In this document: piece by piece, positions 14,439 through 24,033 of the stretch
Layout of the letters: the number at the start of each line of letters is the position of its first letter
Numbering within the stretch: the stretch's first letter is position 1
Assembly: GCF_002300555.2 (NCBI RefSeq)
Contig: NZ_NTHN02000014.1
Span: 1-64,000 of the forward strand
DNA from: Alloyangia mangrovi
Lineage (GTDB): Bacteria; Pseudomonadota; Alphaproteobacteria; Rhodobacterales; Rhodobacteraceae
Direction: 5' to 3'
Length of the DNA: 64,000 bases
Notes under the pieces: generated by a model
Told to the model about the DNA's origin: nothing
Database searches by the model: none
Seen by the model: the letters and a program-made list of their open reading frames with translations, nothing else
Program-made: the position numbers and the translations under genes

Positions 14439-16189
14439 CAGTGGCTGTCCTTACCCACGTCGTTGCCCCGGCAGCCCTTGAGGAAGTCGAGGTCCGCGCC
14501 GGTGTCGGCGCCCTCGACATGGCTCTGGTGCAGCCAGGCGTAGCCGGATCCGGGCAGATCATGCGTCGGCTTCCACGCGGCGAGCCGTGCCTCCAGTTCC
14601 GCGTCTGGGATGTCGAGATGCAGGCGGCGGCTTTCCACGTCGAGCTCGATCATGTCACCGTTCTGCACGACCGCCAGAGGCCCTCCCGCCGCCGCCTCGG
14701 GCGAGGTGTGCAGGATCACCGTGCCGTAGGCGGTGCCCGACATGCGCGCGTCGGAGATGCGGATCATGTCGGTGATGCCCTTCTTCAGCACCTTGGGCGG
14801 AAGGCCCATGTTGCCGACCTCGGCCATGCCCGGATAGCCCTTGGGCCCGCAGTTCTTCAGAACCATGATGCAGGTCTCGTCGATGTCGAGCGCCTCGTCG
14901 TTGATCTTGGCCTTGTAGTCGTCGATGTCCTCGAAGACCACGGCGCGGCCCTTGTGCTTCAGCAGGTGCTCCGAAGCCGCAGAGGGCTTCAGCACCGCGC
15001 CCTTGGGCGCGAGGTTGCCGCGCAGCACGGCGATGCCGCCCTGCTGGGTCAGCGCCTTCTCGAGCGGCAGGATAACGTCCTCGTTGTGGTTCACCACGTC
15101 CTTGACCTCGTCCCAGATGCTCTGCCCCGAGACCGTCAGCGCATCCTTGTGAAGCTGGCCGCTCTCGCCAAGGCGCTTGAGCACCACCGGCAGGCCGCCG
15201 GCGTAGAAGAATTCCTCCATCAGGTATTTGCCCGAGGGCATGAGGTTGACGATGGTCGCCACGTCCCGCCCGCAGCGGTCCCAGTCGTCGAGCGTCAGGT
15301 CGACGCCGACCCGGCCCGCCAGCGCCAACATGTGGATCACCGCGTTGGTCGAGCCGCCGATCGCACCATTGGTGCGAATGGCGTTCTCGAAGGCTTCCTT
15401 GGTCAGGATGTCCGACGGCTTCAGGTCGTCCTTGACCATCTGCACGATGCGGCGGCCCGAAAGCTGCGCCATCACGCGGCGGCGGCTGTCCACCGCCGGG
15501 ATCGCGGCGTTGCCGGATAGCGCCATGCCGAGCGCCTCGGCCATCGACGCCATCGACGACGCCGTGCCCATGGTGTTGCAGGTGCCCGAGGAGCGGGACA
15601 TCGACTGCTCCGCCTCGAGGAACTCCTCCTGCGTCATCTCGCCGGCCTTCACCATCTCCGAGAACTTCCACAGATGAGTGCCCGAGCCGACGCGCTCGCC
15701 CTGGAAATAGCCGTTCAGCATCGGCCCGCCGGTGACCACGATGGAGGGCACATCACACGACGCGGCGGCCATCATCAGCGAGGGCGTGGTCTTGTCGCAG
15801 CCGACCATCAGCACCGCGCCGTCGATCGGCTGGCCGCGGATGGTCTCCTCGATGGCCAGCGCCGCGAGGTTGCGGAACATCATCGCCGTGGGGCGGAAGG
15901 TGTTCTCGGAGGCCGAGAACACCGGCACCTCGACCGGGAAGCCACCGGCCTCCCAGACGCCCGCCTTCACCTTTTCCGCCAGCTCGCGCAGGTGGCCATT
16001 GCAGGGGGTGAGGTCGGACCAGGTGTTGAGGATGCCGATAATCGGCCGCCCGTCGAACAGGTCATGCGGGTAGCCCTGGTTCTTCAGCCAGCCGCGGTGG
16101 TAGATCGTGTCGCGCGAATTGCCCGAGTACCAATGCGTCGAGCGCAGCTTGCGGGGCCAGGGGGCGGGGGTGAAATCCTTGACGGACAT
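14438..16189 (-). CDS. Sugar-acid dehydratase, IlvD/Edd family (L-arabinonate / D-galactonate type)
   Basis: A 583-residue IlvD/Edd-family iron-sulfur dehydratase. Three cysteines at residues 63 (TPCNGHL), 131 (GCDKTTPS) and 204 (SGTCNTMG) match the [2Fe-2S] ligands of L-arabinonate and D-xylonate dehydratases. It also has NGAIGGSTNAVIHM and the SDARMSGTAYG motif near the C-terminus. It converts the aldonic acid to the 2-keto-3-deoxy acid, the third oxidative step. The enzymes that would use the product (aldolase, or dehydratase plus semialdehyde dehydrogenase) are not in the window. The start MSVKDFTPAPWP follows the ABC permease by 43 bases. Confidence 0.9.
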   Translation of the reverse strand: MSVKDFTPAPWPRKLRSTHWYSGNSRDTIYHRGWLKNQGYPHDLFDGRPIIGILNTWSDLTPCNGHLRELAEKVKAGVWEAGGFPVEVPVFSASENTFRPTAMMFRNLAALAIEETIRGQPIDGAVLMVGCDKTTPSLMMAAASCDVPSIVVTGGPMLNGYFQGERVGSGTHLWKFSEMVKAGEMTQEEFLEAEQSMSRSSGTCNTMGTASSMASMAEALGMALSGNAAIPAVDSRRRVMAQLSGRRIVQMVKDDLKPSDILTKEAFENAIRTNGAIGGSTNAVIHMLALAGRVGVDLTLDDWDRCGRDVATIVNLMPSGKYLMEEFFYAGGLPVVLKRLGESGQLHKDALTVSGQSIWDEVKDVVNHNEDVILPLEKALTQQGGIAVLRGNLAPKGAVLKPSAASEHLLKHKGRAVVFEDIDDYKAKINDEALDIDETCIMVLKNCGPKGYPGMAEVGNMGLPPKVLKKGITDMIRISDARMSGTAYGTVILHTSPEAAAGGPLAVVQNGDMIELDVESRRLHLDIPDAELEARLAAWKPTHDLPGSGYAWLHQSHVEGADTGADLDFLKGCRGNDVGKDSH

Positions 16190-16232
16190 GGGTGGCTCCA
16201 GAGCGGCTGTAGTGAGGGGCCGAGCGCGCGGC

Positions 16233-17471
16233 TCAGCCCTGTTTCGATTTGTTGTAGACGTCGAAGATCACGGCGGCGAGCAGCACGAGGCCCTTGATCA
16301 TCTGCTGGTAGTCGATGCCGATGCCCATGATCGACATGCCGTTGTTCATCACGCCCATGATGAAGGCGCCGACCACGGCCCCGACGATCTTGCCCGAGCC
16401 GCCCGCCATCGACGCGCCGCCGATGAAGACCGCCGCGATCACGTCGAGCTCCATGCCGAAGCCCGCCTTGGGGGTCGCGGTGTTGAGACGCGCAGCGAAG
16501 ACGAGGCCCGCCAGCGCCGCCAGCACCCCCATGTTGACGAAGGCGAGGAAGGTCAGACGCTCGGTTTTGATACCCGAGAGCTTGGCCGCCTTGCGGTTGC
16601 CGCCGAGCGCGTAGATGCGGCGGCCGATCACCGTCTTCTGGGTGATGAAGGCATAGATCACGATCAGCACGCCCATGGTGACCAGCACGTTGGGCAGGCC
16701 CCGGAAGGTGGCGATCTTGAAGGTCAGGAAGAGCAGCGCGCCGCAGACGATGGCGTTGCGCACCCAGAAGAAGTTCGCGGGCTCGCCCTCGATCCCATAG
16801 GCCTTGTCGCGGGCGCGCTCGCGCAGGCCGAGCCAGACGATGGTCACCGCGGCGATGATGCCGACGCCCATGGCCAGCAGGTTGAAGTTGCGCGAGCCAG
16901 CGATCTCGGCCAACCCGGCGGTCATCTCGCGCGGGAAGATGTCCGGCACGAACCCGGTCGAGAGCATCTGGAAGCTCGGCGGGAAGGGGCCCACGGACTG
17001 GCCTTCGAGCAGCCAGAGCGAGGCGCCGCGGAACACCAGCATCCCCGCCAGCGTCACGATGAACGAGGGGATCGACCAGTAGGCCACCCAGTAGCCCTGC
17101 GCCGCGCCGATGAGGCCACCGACGACGAGACAGGCGAGGATGGTCAGGGGCACGGACCAGCCCCAGTGCACAATCATCACCGCCGCCAGCGCGCCGATGA
17201 ATCCGAGCACCGAGCCGACCGAGAGGTCGATGTTGCCCGAGACGATGACGATGAGCATCCCCAGCGCCATGATGATGACGTAGCTGTTCTGCAGGAACAG
17301 GTTAGTGATGTTCACCGGGCGCAGCAGCGTGCCGCCGGTCACCGCCTGGAAGAACACCATGATGGCAATGAGCGCGAAGAGCAGGCCGTATTCGCGCATG
17401 TGGTTGCGCAGGTAGTGCTTCAGGCCCTGGCCCTCGGACTGCCCTGCGGTTTCTGCCGTTTGAGTGGACAT
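16233..17471 (-). CDS. gguB: Multiple-sugar ABC transporter permease GguB
   Basis: A 412-residue membrane protein of the ribose/xylose-type permease family, carrying IVIVSGNIDLSVGSVLGF and FVVTLAGMLVFRG-like segments (IPSFIVTLAGMLVFRGASL). It is long for a permease because of extra segments, as in GguB/XylH. It forms the membrane channel with the ATPase GguA and binding protein ChvE, encoded immediately upstream in the usual gguAB order. It starts MSTQTAETAGQ, 13 bases after the gguA stop. Confidence 0.92.
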   Translation of the reverse strand: MSTQTAETAGQSEGQGLKHYLRNHMREYGLLFALIAIMVFFQAVTGGTLLRPVNITNLFLQNSYVIIMALGMLIVIVSGNIDLSVGSVLGFIGALAAVMIVHWGWSVPLTILACLVVGGLIGAAQGYWVAYWSIPSFIVTLAGMLVFRGASLWLLEGQSVGPFPPSFQMLSTGFVPDIFPREMTAGLAEIAGSRNFNLLAMGVGIIAAVTIVWLGLRERARDKAYGIEGEPANFFWVRNAIVCGALLFLTFKIATFRGLPNVLVTMGVLIVIYAFITQKTVIGRRIYALGGNRKAAKLSGIKTERLTFLAFVNMGVLAALAGLVFAARLNTATPKAGFGMELDVIAAVFIGGASMAGGSGKIVGAVVGAFIMGVMNNGMSIMGIGIDYQQMIKGLVLLAAVIFDVYNKSKQG

Positions 17472-17484
17472 GTCCCCTCCCCTC

Positions 17485-19002
17485 TCACTCGCTGACGATG
17501 AGCGACATGATGCGCTCCTGGCTGGCTTCCTCGGCGGAGAGTTCCCCGACGAAAGCGCCTTCGTTCATGACATAGATGCGGTCGCACATGCCCAAGAGTT
17601 CGGGCATCTCCGACGAGATCATCACGACGGCTTTTCCTTCGGCGGAGAGCTCGTTGATGATCGAGTAGATTTCGTATTTCGCCCCGACGTCGATGCCGCG
17701 CGTGGGCTCGTCGAGGATCAGCACCTCGGGCTCGGTGAAGAGCCACTTGGCCAGCACGACCTTCTGCTGGTTGCCGCCCGAGAGGTTGCCGACCTTCTGC
17801 ATCACCGTCGGCGTGCGCGTGGCCAGCGCCTTGCGGTAGCGCTCGGCGACATCGGTTTCCTCGGCCTCGTTCAGTACGCCCCTCTCGGACACGCCGTTCA
17901 GATTGGCGAGGGTGGTGTTGAAGCGGATGCTCTCGTCGAGGATCAGCCCCAGCGACTTGCGATCCTCGGTCACATAGGCGAGCCCGTTGTCGATGGCCCG
18001 GTCAACCTTGGACACGTCGATCGGCTTGCCGTGCAGCGACACCTCGCCCGAGATGCCCCTGCCCCAGCTCTGGCCGAAAATGGACATCGCCAGCTCGGTG
18101 CGGCCAGAGCCCATGACCCCCGCGATGCCGACCACCTCGCCGGCGCGGACGTTGAAACTGATGTTCTTGATGACCTGCCGCTCGGCGTGCTCGGGGTGCC
18201 AGACGTTCCAGTCCTTCACCGCCATCACCACCTCGCCGGCGCGGCGGGTGCGGTCGGGGTAGCGCTGCGACATGTCGCGGCCCACCATGTCCCGCACGAT
18301 GCGGTCCTCCGAGAGCCCCTGCGAGGCGTCGAGCTCCGAGACCGCCATGCCGTCGCGGATCACCGTCACGGTGTCGGCGACGTAGCGCACCTCGTTGAGC
18401 TTGTGGGAAATGATGATGCAGGTGACGCCCTGTGCCTTCAGCTCGAGCATCAGGTCAAGCAGCTTGCGGCTGTCGTTCTCCTGCAGCGCCGCCGTCGGCT
18501 CGTCGAGGATCAGCAGCTTCACATCCTTGGACAGCGCCTTGGCGATCTCGACCAGCTGCTGCTTGCCCACCCCGATGCTGTCGACCAGCGTGCCCGGCGC
18601 GTCGCGCAGGCCGACCTTGGCGAGCAGCTCCTCGGTGCGGCGGAAGGTCTCCTGCCACTGGATCACGCCGCCAGTCTGCCGCTCGTTGCCGAGGAAGATA
18701 TTCTCGGCGATCGAGAGCTGCGGCACCAACGCCAGTTCCTGGTGGATGATGACGATGCCGCGGTCTTCGCTGTCGCGCAGCGTCTTAAACTCGGCGAGCT
18801 GACCGGCGTAATGGATTTCCCCGTCGTAGCTGCCCACGGGATAGACCCCGGAAAGCACCTTCATCAGGGTCGACTTGCCGGCACCGTTCTCACCGCAGAT
18901 CGCGTGGATCTCGCCTTCGCGGACCTGGAGGTTCACCTGGTCGAGCGCCTTCACCCCCGGGAACTCCTTGGTGATACCGCGCATCTCGAGCAGAAGAGTC
19001 AT
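17485..19002 (-). CDS. gguA: Multiple-sugar ABC transporter ATP-binding protein GguA
   Basis: A 505-residue protein with two ABC domains, as in sugar importers of the RbsA/XylG/MglA type. The first half has Walker [10 protein letters not shown], a signature-like [14 protein letters not shown] and Walker [12 protein letters not shown]. The second has [24 protein letters not shown] and [12 protein letters not shown]. The degenerate second P-loop is normal for the family. It energises uptake of galactose, arabinose, glucose or xylose captured by ChvE. Confidence 0.94.
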   Translation of the reverse strand: MTLLLEMRGITKEFPGVKALDQVNLQVREGEIHAICGENGAGKSTLMKVLSGVYPVGSYDGEIHYAGQLAEFKTLRDSEDRGIVIIHQELALVPQLSIAENIFLGNERQTGGVIQWQETFRRTEELLAKVGLRDAPGTLVDSIGVGKQQLVEIAKALSKDVKLLILDEPTAALQENDSRKLLDLMLELKAQGVTCIIISHKLNEVRYVADTVTVIRDGMAVSELDASQGLSEDRIVRDMVGRDMSQRYPDRTRRAGEVVMAVKDWNVWHPEHAERQVIKNISFNVRAGEVVGIAGVMGSGRTELAMSIFGQSWGRGISGEVSLHGKPIDVSKVDRAIDNGLAYVTEDRKSLGLILDESIRFNTTLANLNGVSERGVLNEAEETDVAERYRKALATRTPTVMQKVGNLSGGNQQKVVLAKWLFTEPEVLILDEPTRGIDVGAKYEIYSIINELSAEGKAVVMISSEMPELLGMCDRIYVMNEGAFVGELSAEEASQERIMSLIVSE

Positions 19003-19034
19003 GACCCGTACCTGCCTTGTATGAAGTGAAGGTC

Positions 19035-19089
19035 GGGGGAGGCCCGAGGGCCTCCCCCAATTCAGCGCCCCGGGAGCAAATGGGGCGCT
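19035..19089 (-). other. Two intercistronic hairpins between chvE and gguA
   Basis: An 11-bp GC stem (GGGGGAGGCCC/GGGCCTCCCCC, 19035-19058) and an 8-bp stem (AGCGCCCC/GGGGCGCT, 19064-19089) fill most of the 99-base gap. Neither has a U tract. They most likely protect the chvE message or limit read-through, giving more binding protein than ATPase. Confidence 0.55.
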
Positions 19090-19101
19090 CGGGAGGACCG
19101 C

Positions 19102-20166
19102 TTACTTGATCTGGTCTTCGGTATAGTAGCCGGAGCCGATCAGCACTTCTTCCCAGTTCGAGGCGTCGACGGGGACGGGCTCGAGCAGGTAGGACGGAAC
19201 GACCTTCACGCCGTTGTCGTAGGTCTCGGTGTCGTTGATCTCGGGCTCGGAGCCTTCCATCAGCGCGTTGACCATGCCGACGGTGACGCGGGCCAGCTCG
19301 CGGGTGTCCTTGAAGATGGTCGAGTACTGCTCGCCGGCGAGGATCGACTTGACCGACTGAACTTCCGCGTCCTGACCGGTGACGATCGGCATCTTCAGAT
19401 CGCCCGAGCCATAGCCGACGCCCTTGAGCGACGACAGGATGCCGATGGACAGGCCATCGTAGGGCGCGAGCACACCGTGCACGTCCTTGTCGGTGTAGTT
19501 GGCCGACAGGATGTTATCCATGCGCGCCTGCGCGACCGCGCCATCCCAGCGCAGCGTGCCGACCTTGTCCATGCCCATCTGGCCGGACTGCACGACGATG
19601 TCGCCGCTGTCGATCAGCGGCTGCAGCACCGACATGCCGCCGTTGTAGAAGAAGTAGGCGTTATTGTCGTCCGGCGAGCCGCCGAAGAGTTCCACGTTCC
19701 ACGGCTTGCTGTCCGGGAAGCGCTCGTTCAGGCCCTCGACCAGCGAGGTCGCCTGCTGCACGCCGACCTTGAAGTTGTCGAAGGTGGCGTAATAGTCGAC
19801 GTCGCCGCTGTCGCGGATCAGCCGGTCATAGGCGACGATGCGCACGCCCGAGGCGGCGGCATTGGCCAGCGCGTTCGACAGGGTGGTGCCGTCGATGGCG
19901 GCGATCACCAGCACGTCGACGCCCTTGGTCACCATGTTCTCGATCTGTGCGAGCTGGTTGGGGATGTCGTCTTCGGCGTATTGCAGATCGGTGCCGTAGC
20001 CGGCCTCCTCGAGCTGCTTGACCATGTTGTTGCCGTCGTCGATCCAGCGCGCCGAACTCTTGGTCGGCATGGCGATGCCAACGGTACCCTTGTCCTGCGC
20101 GAAGGCCGCGCTGGAAAGCGCAACGAGGCTTACCGCGAGCGCACCCGCGAGTTTCTTCAGTTTCAT
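19102..20166 (-). CDS. chvE: Multiple monosaccharide-binding protein ChvE
   Basis: A 354-residue periplasmic binding protein with signal peptide [20 protein letters not shown] (cleavage near AFAQDK). The mature N-terminus [20 protein letters not shown] and the [15 protein letters not shown] region are characteristic of ChvE/MmsB-type proteins. In Agrobacterium and Azospirillum, ChvE binds galactose, glucose, arabinose and related sugars, both for uptake and for sensing. It is the first gene of the operon and is divergent from gbpR. Confidence 0.94.
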   Translation of the reverse strand: MKLKKLAGALAVSLVALSSAAFAQDKGTVGIAMPTKSSARWIDDGNNMVKQLEEAGYGTDLQYAEDDIPNQLAQIENMVTKGVDVLVIAAIDGTTLSNALANAAASGVRIVAYDRLIRDSGDVDYYATFDNFKVGVQQATSLVEGLNERFPDSKPWNVELFGGSPDDNNAYFFYNGGMSVLQPLIDSGDIVVQSGQMGMDKVGTLRWDGAVAQARMDNILSANYTDKDVHGVLAPYDGLSIGILSSLKGVGYGSGDLKMPIVTGQDAEVQSVKSILAGEQYSTIFKDTRELARVTVGMVNALMEGSEPEINDTETYDNGVKVVPSYLLEPVPVDASNWEEVLIGSGYYTEDQIK

Positions 20167-20260
20167 CGGTATCCTCCCGTTGAGGGGGCGTCTCCCGCAC
20201 CCCGCTAGTCCCCTTGGGGAACGTCAAAAGTCCTACTTAATGGTGACATACCGAACAAAT

Positions 20261-20272
20261 ACCAATATTGGT
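20261..20272. promoter_or_regulatory. Palindrome in the gbpR-chvE intergenic region (candidate GbpR site)
   Basis: The 12-base perfect palindrome ACCAATATTGGT lies between the divergent starts, 95 bases from chvE and 29 from gbpR. A CATACC / GGTATG pair flanks it at 20247 and 20291. LysR-type regulators bind such sites and usually control both the divergent target and their own gene. Confidence 0.5.
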
Positions 20273-20300
20273 CATCCGCATAACTTTAATGGTATGCGCT

Positions 20301-21230
20301 ATGTCCGAGCTGCTGAGAAACCTGCGCCCCGCGCAGATCCGCCTGATCGCCGCGATCGCCGAACACGGGCAACTGCAGGTCGCCGCCACCGCCTGCCGGA
20401 TGACCCAGCCCGGCGCCTCGCGGATGCTGGCCGAGCTCGAGAGGGCCATCGGTGCGCGGCTGTTCCAGCGCACGCCCAAGGGGATGGAGCCCACGCCTAC
20501 CGGCGCACTGCTGGCCCAGCACGCCCGGCGGATCGAGCATGACCTGCGCCGCATGGCCGAGGATTTCGATGACCTGCACTCCGGCCTCGGCGGCACGGTG
20601 CGCGTCGGCGCGGTGACCGGCCCGGCGCTCGGCCAGCTGGTGCCGCAGGTGCAGCGGCTGAAGGCGCTTTCCAGCTCCGTTGACATCTCGATCGAGGTCG
20701 CGCCCTCGGTGGCGCTGGTGCAGGCGCTGGAGCGCGGCGAGCTCGATTTCGCCCTCGCCCGCCTGCCGCCGCAGGTCAACGAGCGTGACTTTATCCTCGA
20801 GCCGGCGCGCGACGAGATCGTGCAGCTTCTGGTGCGCGAAGGCCATCCGAAGCTCGGGCGCAGCCCGGTCGCCATCGCCGACCTGCACGGCACCCGCTGG
20901 ATCCTGCAGCAGCGCGGCGCGCCGATCCGCGCCGCCATCGAAACCGCCTTCCATGACGAGGGGATGACCTCCCCGCCGGATGTGATCACCACCTCCTCGC
21001 TACTGGCGATCATCGCGCTGCTGAAGGATTCCGACGCCGTCGCGCCCATGTCGCAGGAGGTCATCGACCTCATGCTGGAGCCGCCGGTCTCGGCCGAGTT
21101 GCGCCGCCTCCAGTTGAACCGGCTGCTGACGGTCGAGCCCTACCTGATCATCCAGGCGCGGGGGCGGCACATCTCGAAGGCGGCGGAGCGGCTGCTCGGC
21201 ATGGTGCAGGAAAGCATTCGGAGTTTCTGA
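20301..21230 (+). CDS. gbpR: LysR-family regulator of the sugar operon (GbpR)
   Basis: From the ATG at 20301 (MSELLRNLRPAQIRLIAAIA) the product has 309 residues. The N-terminal winged helix is AAIAEHGQLQVAATACRMTQ through ELERAIGARLFQRTPKG, and a LysR substrate-binding domain fills the rest. Divergent placement against chvE is the arrangement of gbpR in Agrobacterium, where it activates chvE in response to galactose and arabinose. Upstream in-frame ATGs at 20268 and 20289 exist, but no start has a clear ribosome-binding site. Confidence 0.88.
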   Translation: MSELLRNLRPAQIRLIAAIAEHGQLQVAATACRMTQPGASRMLAELERAIGARLFQRTPKGMEPTPTGALLAQHARRIEHDLRRMAEDFDDLHSGLGGTVRVGAVTGPALGQLVPQVQRLKALSSSVDISIEVAPSVALVQALERGELDFALARLPPQVNERDFILEPARDEIVQLLVREGHPKLGRSPVAIADLHGTRWILQQRGAPIRAAIETAFHDEGMTSPPDVITTSSLLAIIALLKDSDAVAPMSQEVIDLMLEPPVSAELRRLQLNRLLTVEPYLIIQARGRHISKAAERLLGMVQESIRSF

Positions 21231-21268
21231 GGGCATTCCCGACTTCGGGAAATCTTCCCATCCGCATT

Positions 21269-21997
21269 TCACCCCGCCCGGCGCACGCCTCCGGCGGGGG
21301 CATCCATCACCACCTTCTCCATGCAGGCACGCGCCCGTTCGGGCACCCCGGCGCGGATCGCGTCGACAATGGCGCGGTGCTTCTCGACGCTGCGCGCCAG
21401 ATCGCCCGGCTCGCGCGCCTCCTCGGCCTCGGCGATGAGCTGCGAGTAGAGCGCCGCCTGCACCAGATCGCCCAGCGACTGCAGGAAACGGTTGTCCGAA
21501 AGCTGCAGGATCAGCTTGTGGAACTCCAGATCCGCCATGGCGAAGGCCGTGCGGCTGCCGGCCTGCGCCAGCGCCTCGCAGCTTGCCTCGAGCCGCGCGT
21601 GTTCCGCCGGTCCCGCCCGCTCGGCCACCAGCGCCGCCGCCGAGGGCTCGATGATCAGCCGTATCTCGTTGAGGTCGGCGACGAAACGCCCCGGCGTCTT
21701 CTGCTCGGAATGCCAGCGCAGCACGTCGGGGTCGAACATGTTCCACTCGGACGAGGGCTGCACCCGCGTGCCGACCTTGGCCTTCGAGGCCAGCATGCCC
21801 TTGGCGATCAGCGTCTTCTTCGCCTCACGGATGACCGTGCGCGAGACGCCGAACATCTCTTCGAGGTCCGGGTCGAGCGGGATCATCGCGCGCTCGGGGT
21901 ATTCCCCGGCGACGATGGCAAGACCAAGCTGGTCCACCACGTGGGTGGTATGGCTTTGGGCGCGGTCCGAGAACCCGCCGCCCGCCGTCAATGTCAT
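21269..21997 (-). CDS. GntR-family (FadR/FCD) transcriptional regulator
   Basis: A 242-residue protein with an N-terminal GntR winged helix (HVVDQLGLAIVAGEYPERAM, then EEMFGVSRTVIREAKKTLIAKGMLASKAKVGTRV) and a C-terminal FCD ligand domain (DLNEIRLIIEPSAAALVAERA, DLEFHKLILQLSDNRFL). It starts at an ATG overlapping the stop of the yjfF permease reading frame (ATGA). It is the last gene of the galactofuranose-type transporter operon and probably represses it in response to the sugar or a derivative. Because yjfF is frameshifted, the shifted frame runs on into this gene as one long ORF, which is not a real fusion. Confidence 0.9.
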   Translation of the reverse strand: MTLTAGGGFSDRAQSHTTHVVDQLGLAIVAGEYPERAMIPLDPDLEEMFGVSRTVIREAKKTLIAKGMLASKAKVGTRVQPSSEWNMFDPDVLRWHSEQKTPGRFVADLNEIRLIIEPSAAALVAERAGPAEHARLEASCEALAQAGSRTAFAMADLEFHKLILQLSDNRFLQSLGDLVQAALYSQLIAEAEEAREPGDLARSVEKHRAIVDAIRAGVPERARACMEKVVMDAPAGGVRRAG

Positions 21998-22987
21998 GAT
22001 CGCGCGTCTGATGCGGTCAGAAGCCTTATGCGCGCCGTCGTTGCCCAACCCAAACCCTTCTGCAGCATGATGAAGGCGAAGAGCAGGCCCCCGATCACGA
22101 TCTTCGTCCACCAGCTCGAAAGCGTGCCGTCGAAGACGATATACGTCTGTATCAGCCCCATGATCAGAATGCCAAAGAAAGTGCCCGCGACAAATCCGCT
22201 GCCACCGCTCAGGAGCGTCCCCCCCGATGACCACCGCGGCGATCGCGTCGAGCTCGACGCCGACGGTCGCCAGCGAGTATCCCGCCGAGGTGTAGAGCGT
22301 GTAGACGATCCCTGCGAGACCGGCCAGACCGCCCGAGACGGCGTAGATTCCGATGGTCGTCCGCGCCCGCGGCACCCCCATGAGCTGCGCCGTCTGCGCC
22401 GAGCCGCCGATGGCATAGACGTTCTGGCCAAAGCGCGTGCGGTGCAGGACGATCATCGCCAGCGCATAGGTCAGCAGCATCAGCCCGCCGGTGAGGCGGA
22501 ACCGCCCGCCGCCCGGGGCCTTCCAGTAGAGCGACTGAAGCCAGTCGTAGAATTCGTGAGTGATCGGCACGGACTCGGTCGAGAGCACGTAGGCCAGCCC
22601 GCGCATCAGGAACATGCCCGCGAGCGTGACGATGAAGGGCGGCATCTCGAGGTAATGGATGATCCCGCCCATGGCCGCGCCGAAGCCGGTGGTGATCACC
22701 AGCACCAGCGCGAAGGCGACCAGCGGGTGAATGGATGTGTCGCGCAGGATCACCGCGAGGAAGACCCCGGTGAAGGCGATGACCGAGCCGACCGAGAGGT
22801 CGATGCCCCCCGACAGGATCACGAAGGTCATGCCGACGGCGGTGATCCCGAGGAAGGCGTTGTCGGTCAGCAGGTTCGCCACAACCCGCGTGGACAGCAT
22901 CGCCGGGAACTGCACCGCGCAGAGCGCGAAGGCCAGAACGAAGGTGGCAAGCGTGATGTACAGCGGAAGCTTGGTGGACTGGCTCAT
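21994..22987 (-). pseudogene. yjfF: YjfF-type galactofuranose ABC permease, frameshifted at a G7 run
   Basis: The gene starts MSQSTKLPLYITLATFVLAF at 22987 and carries ILSGGIDLSVGSVIAFTG and MPPFIVTLAGMFLMRGLAY, as in the YjfF/RbsC permease family. Near the C-terminus the frame breaks at a run of seven C on the plus strand (22219-22225). The frame before it ends IAAVVIGG, and the family-typical continuation (TLLSGGSGFVAGTFFGILIM) is found one frame away. Removing one base gives 330 residues, the normal YjfF length. Start and end overlap ytfT and the GntR gene by ATGA. It may be intact in the organism if the run is a sequencing error. Confidence 0.85.
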
Positions 22988-24033
22988 GACTGGCCCTTCT
23001 CTGGACGGGTCCGCGGCGCGGCGCGGGACGGGCGCTCGCGCAGGACGGGGCCCGTCGAGGCGCGCAGCAGGTAGAGGCTGTGGCGCACGCGCGGGCTCTG
23101 GATGACGAGGATGGCGATGATGATCAGCGCCTTGATGACGAGGTTGAACTCCACCGGCATGCCCGAGAGCAGGATCAGCGCGTTCACCCCCTGGATGATC
23201 AGCGCGCCCAGCAGCGAGGCGGTGATCGAGAACCGCCCGCCCAGCAGCGAATTGCCCCCGATGACCACGGCGAGGATGGCGTCGAGCTCCATCCAGAGCC
23301 CGGCGTTGTTGGCGTCCGCGCCCTTGATGTCGGCGGCAACGATGACGCCCGCCAGCGCGGCACAGAGCCCGGAGACGAGGTAAACCGCGATCAGCAGCAC
23401 CCGCGCATTGATCCCGGCAAGGCGCGAGGAGGTCTGGTTGATCCCAACCGCCTCGATCAGCAGGCCGAGCGCAGAACGGCGGATCACAAGTCCGGTGACG
23501 CAGGCCACGGCGATCCACAACCAGATCGGTGTCGGCACGGCGGCGATGGTGCCCGCGCCGAGCCGGATCAGCCCGGGGTCGTTGAAGGTGAGGATCGCGC
23601 CCTCGGTCAGCAGTTGCGCGATGCCGCGCCCGGCGACCATGAGCACCAACGTTGCGACGATCGGCTGGATGCGGAAGATCGCCACCAGCAGCCCGTTCCA
23701 CAGCCCGCAGGCCGCGCCCGCCGCCAGCGCCATGAGCACCGCCAGCGTCCAATGCGCGCCGCCGGTCACGGCCGAGGCGGCAACCGCCCCGGCAATGGCC
23801 ATCACGGCCCCGACCGAAAGGTCGATGCCGCGTGTGGCGATGACCAGCGTCATGCCGGTGGCCAGAAGCGCCGTCGGCGCGCCGCGATTGAGCACGTCGA
23901 TCAGGTTGCCGAAAAGCCGCCCATGTTGAAACTCGACGTGGAAGAACCCGGGGAAGACCAGAAAGTTGGCCGCCAGCACCAGTGCGAGGATGACGATCTG
24001 CGGGGTGACCCGTCTCAGCGTGGATTTCATCAT
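22984..24033 (-). CDS. ytfT: YtfT-type galactofuranose ABC permease
   Basis: A 349-residue membrane protein of the ribose-type permease family. It has LLATGMTLVIATRGIDLSVG, IQPIVATLVLMVAGRGIAQL and AVVIGGNSLLGGRFSITASL. The order binding protein, ATPase, YtfT, YjfF and similarity to the E. coli ytfQRT-yjfF set support its role as one of two permeases for hexose in furanose form. It overlaps ytfR by ATGA at its start; a second ATG follows directly. The C-terminal tail is basic and low in complexity. Confidence 0.9.
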   Translation of the reverse strand: MMKSTLRRVTPQIVILALVLAANFLVFPGFFHVEFQHGRLFGNLIDVLNRGAPTALLATGMTLVIATRGIDLSVGAVMAIAGAVAASAVTGGAHWTLAVLMALAAGAACGLWNGLLVAIFRIQPIVATLVLMVAGRGIAQLLTEGAILTFNDPGLIRLGAGTIAAVPTPIWLWIAVACVTGLVIRRSALGLLIEAVGINQTSSRLAGINARVLLIAVYLVSGLCAALAGVIVAADIKGADANNAGLWMELDAILAVVIGGNSLLGGRFSITASLLGALIIQGVNALILLSGMPVEFNLVIKALIIIAILVIQSPRVRHSLYLLRASTGPVLRERPSRAAPRTRPEKGQS

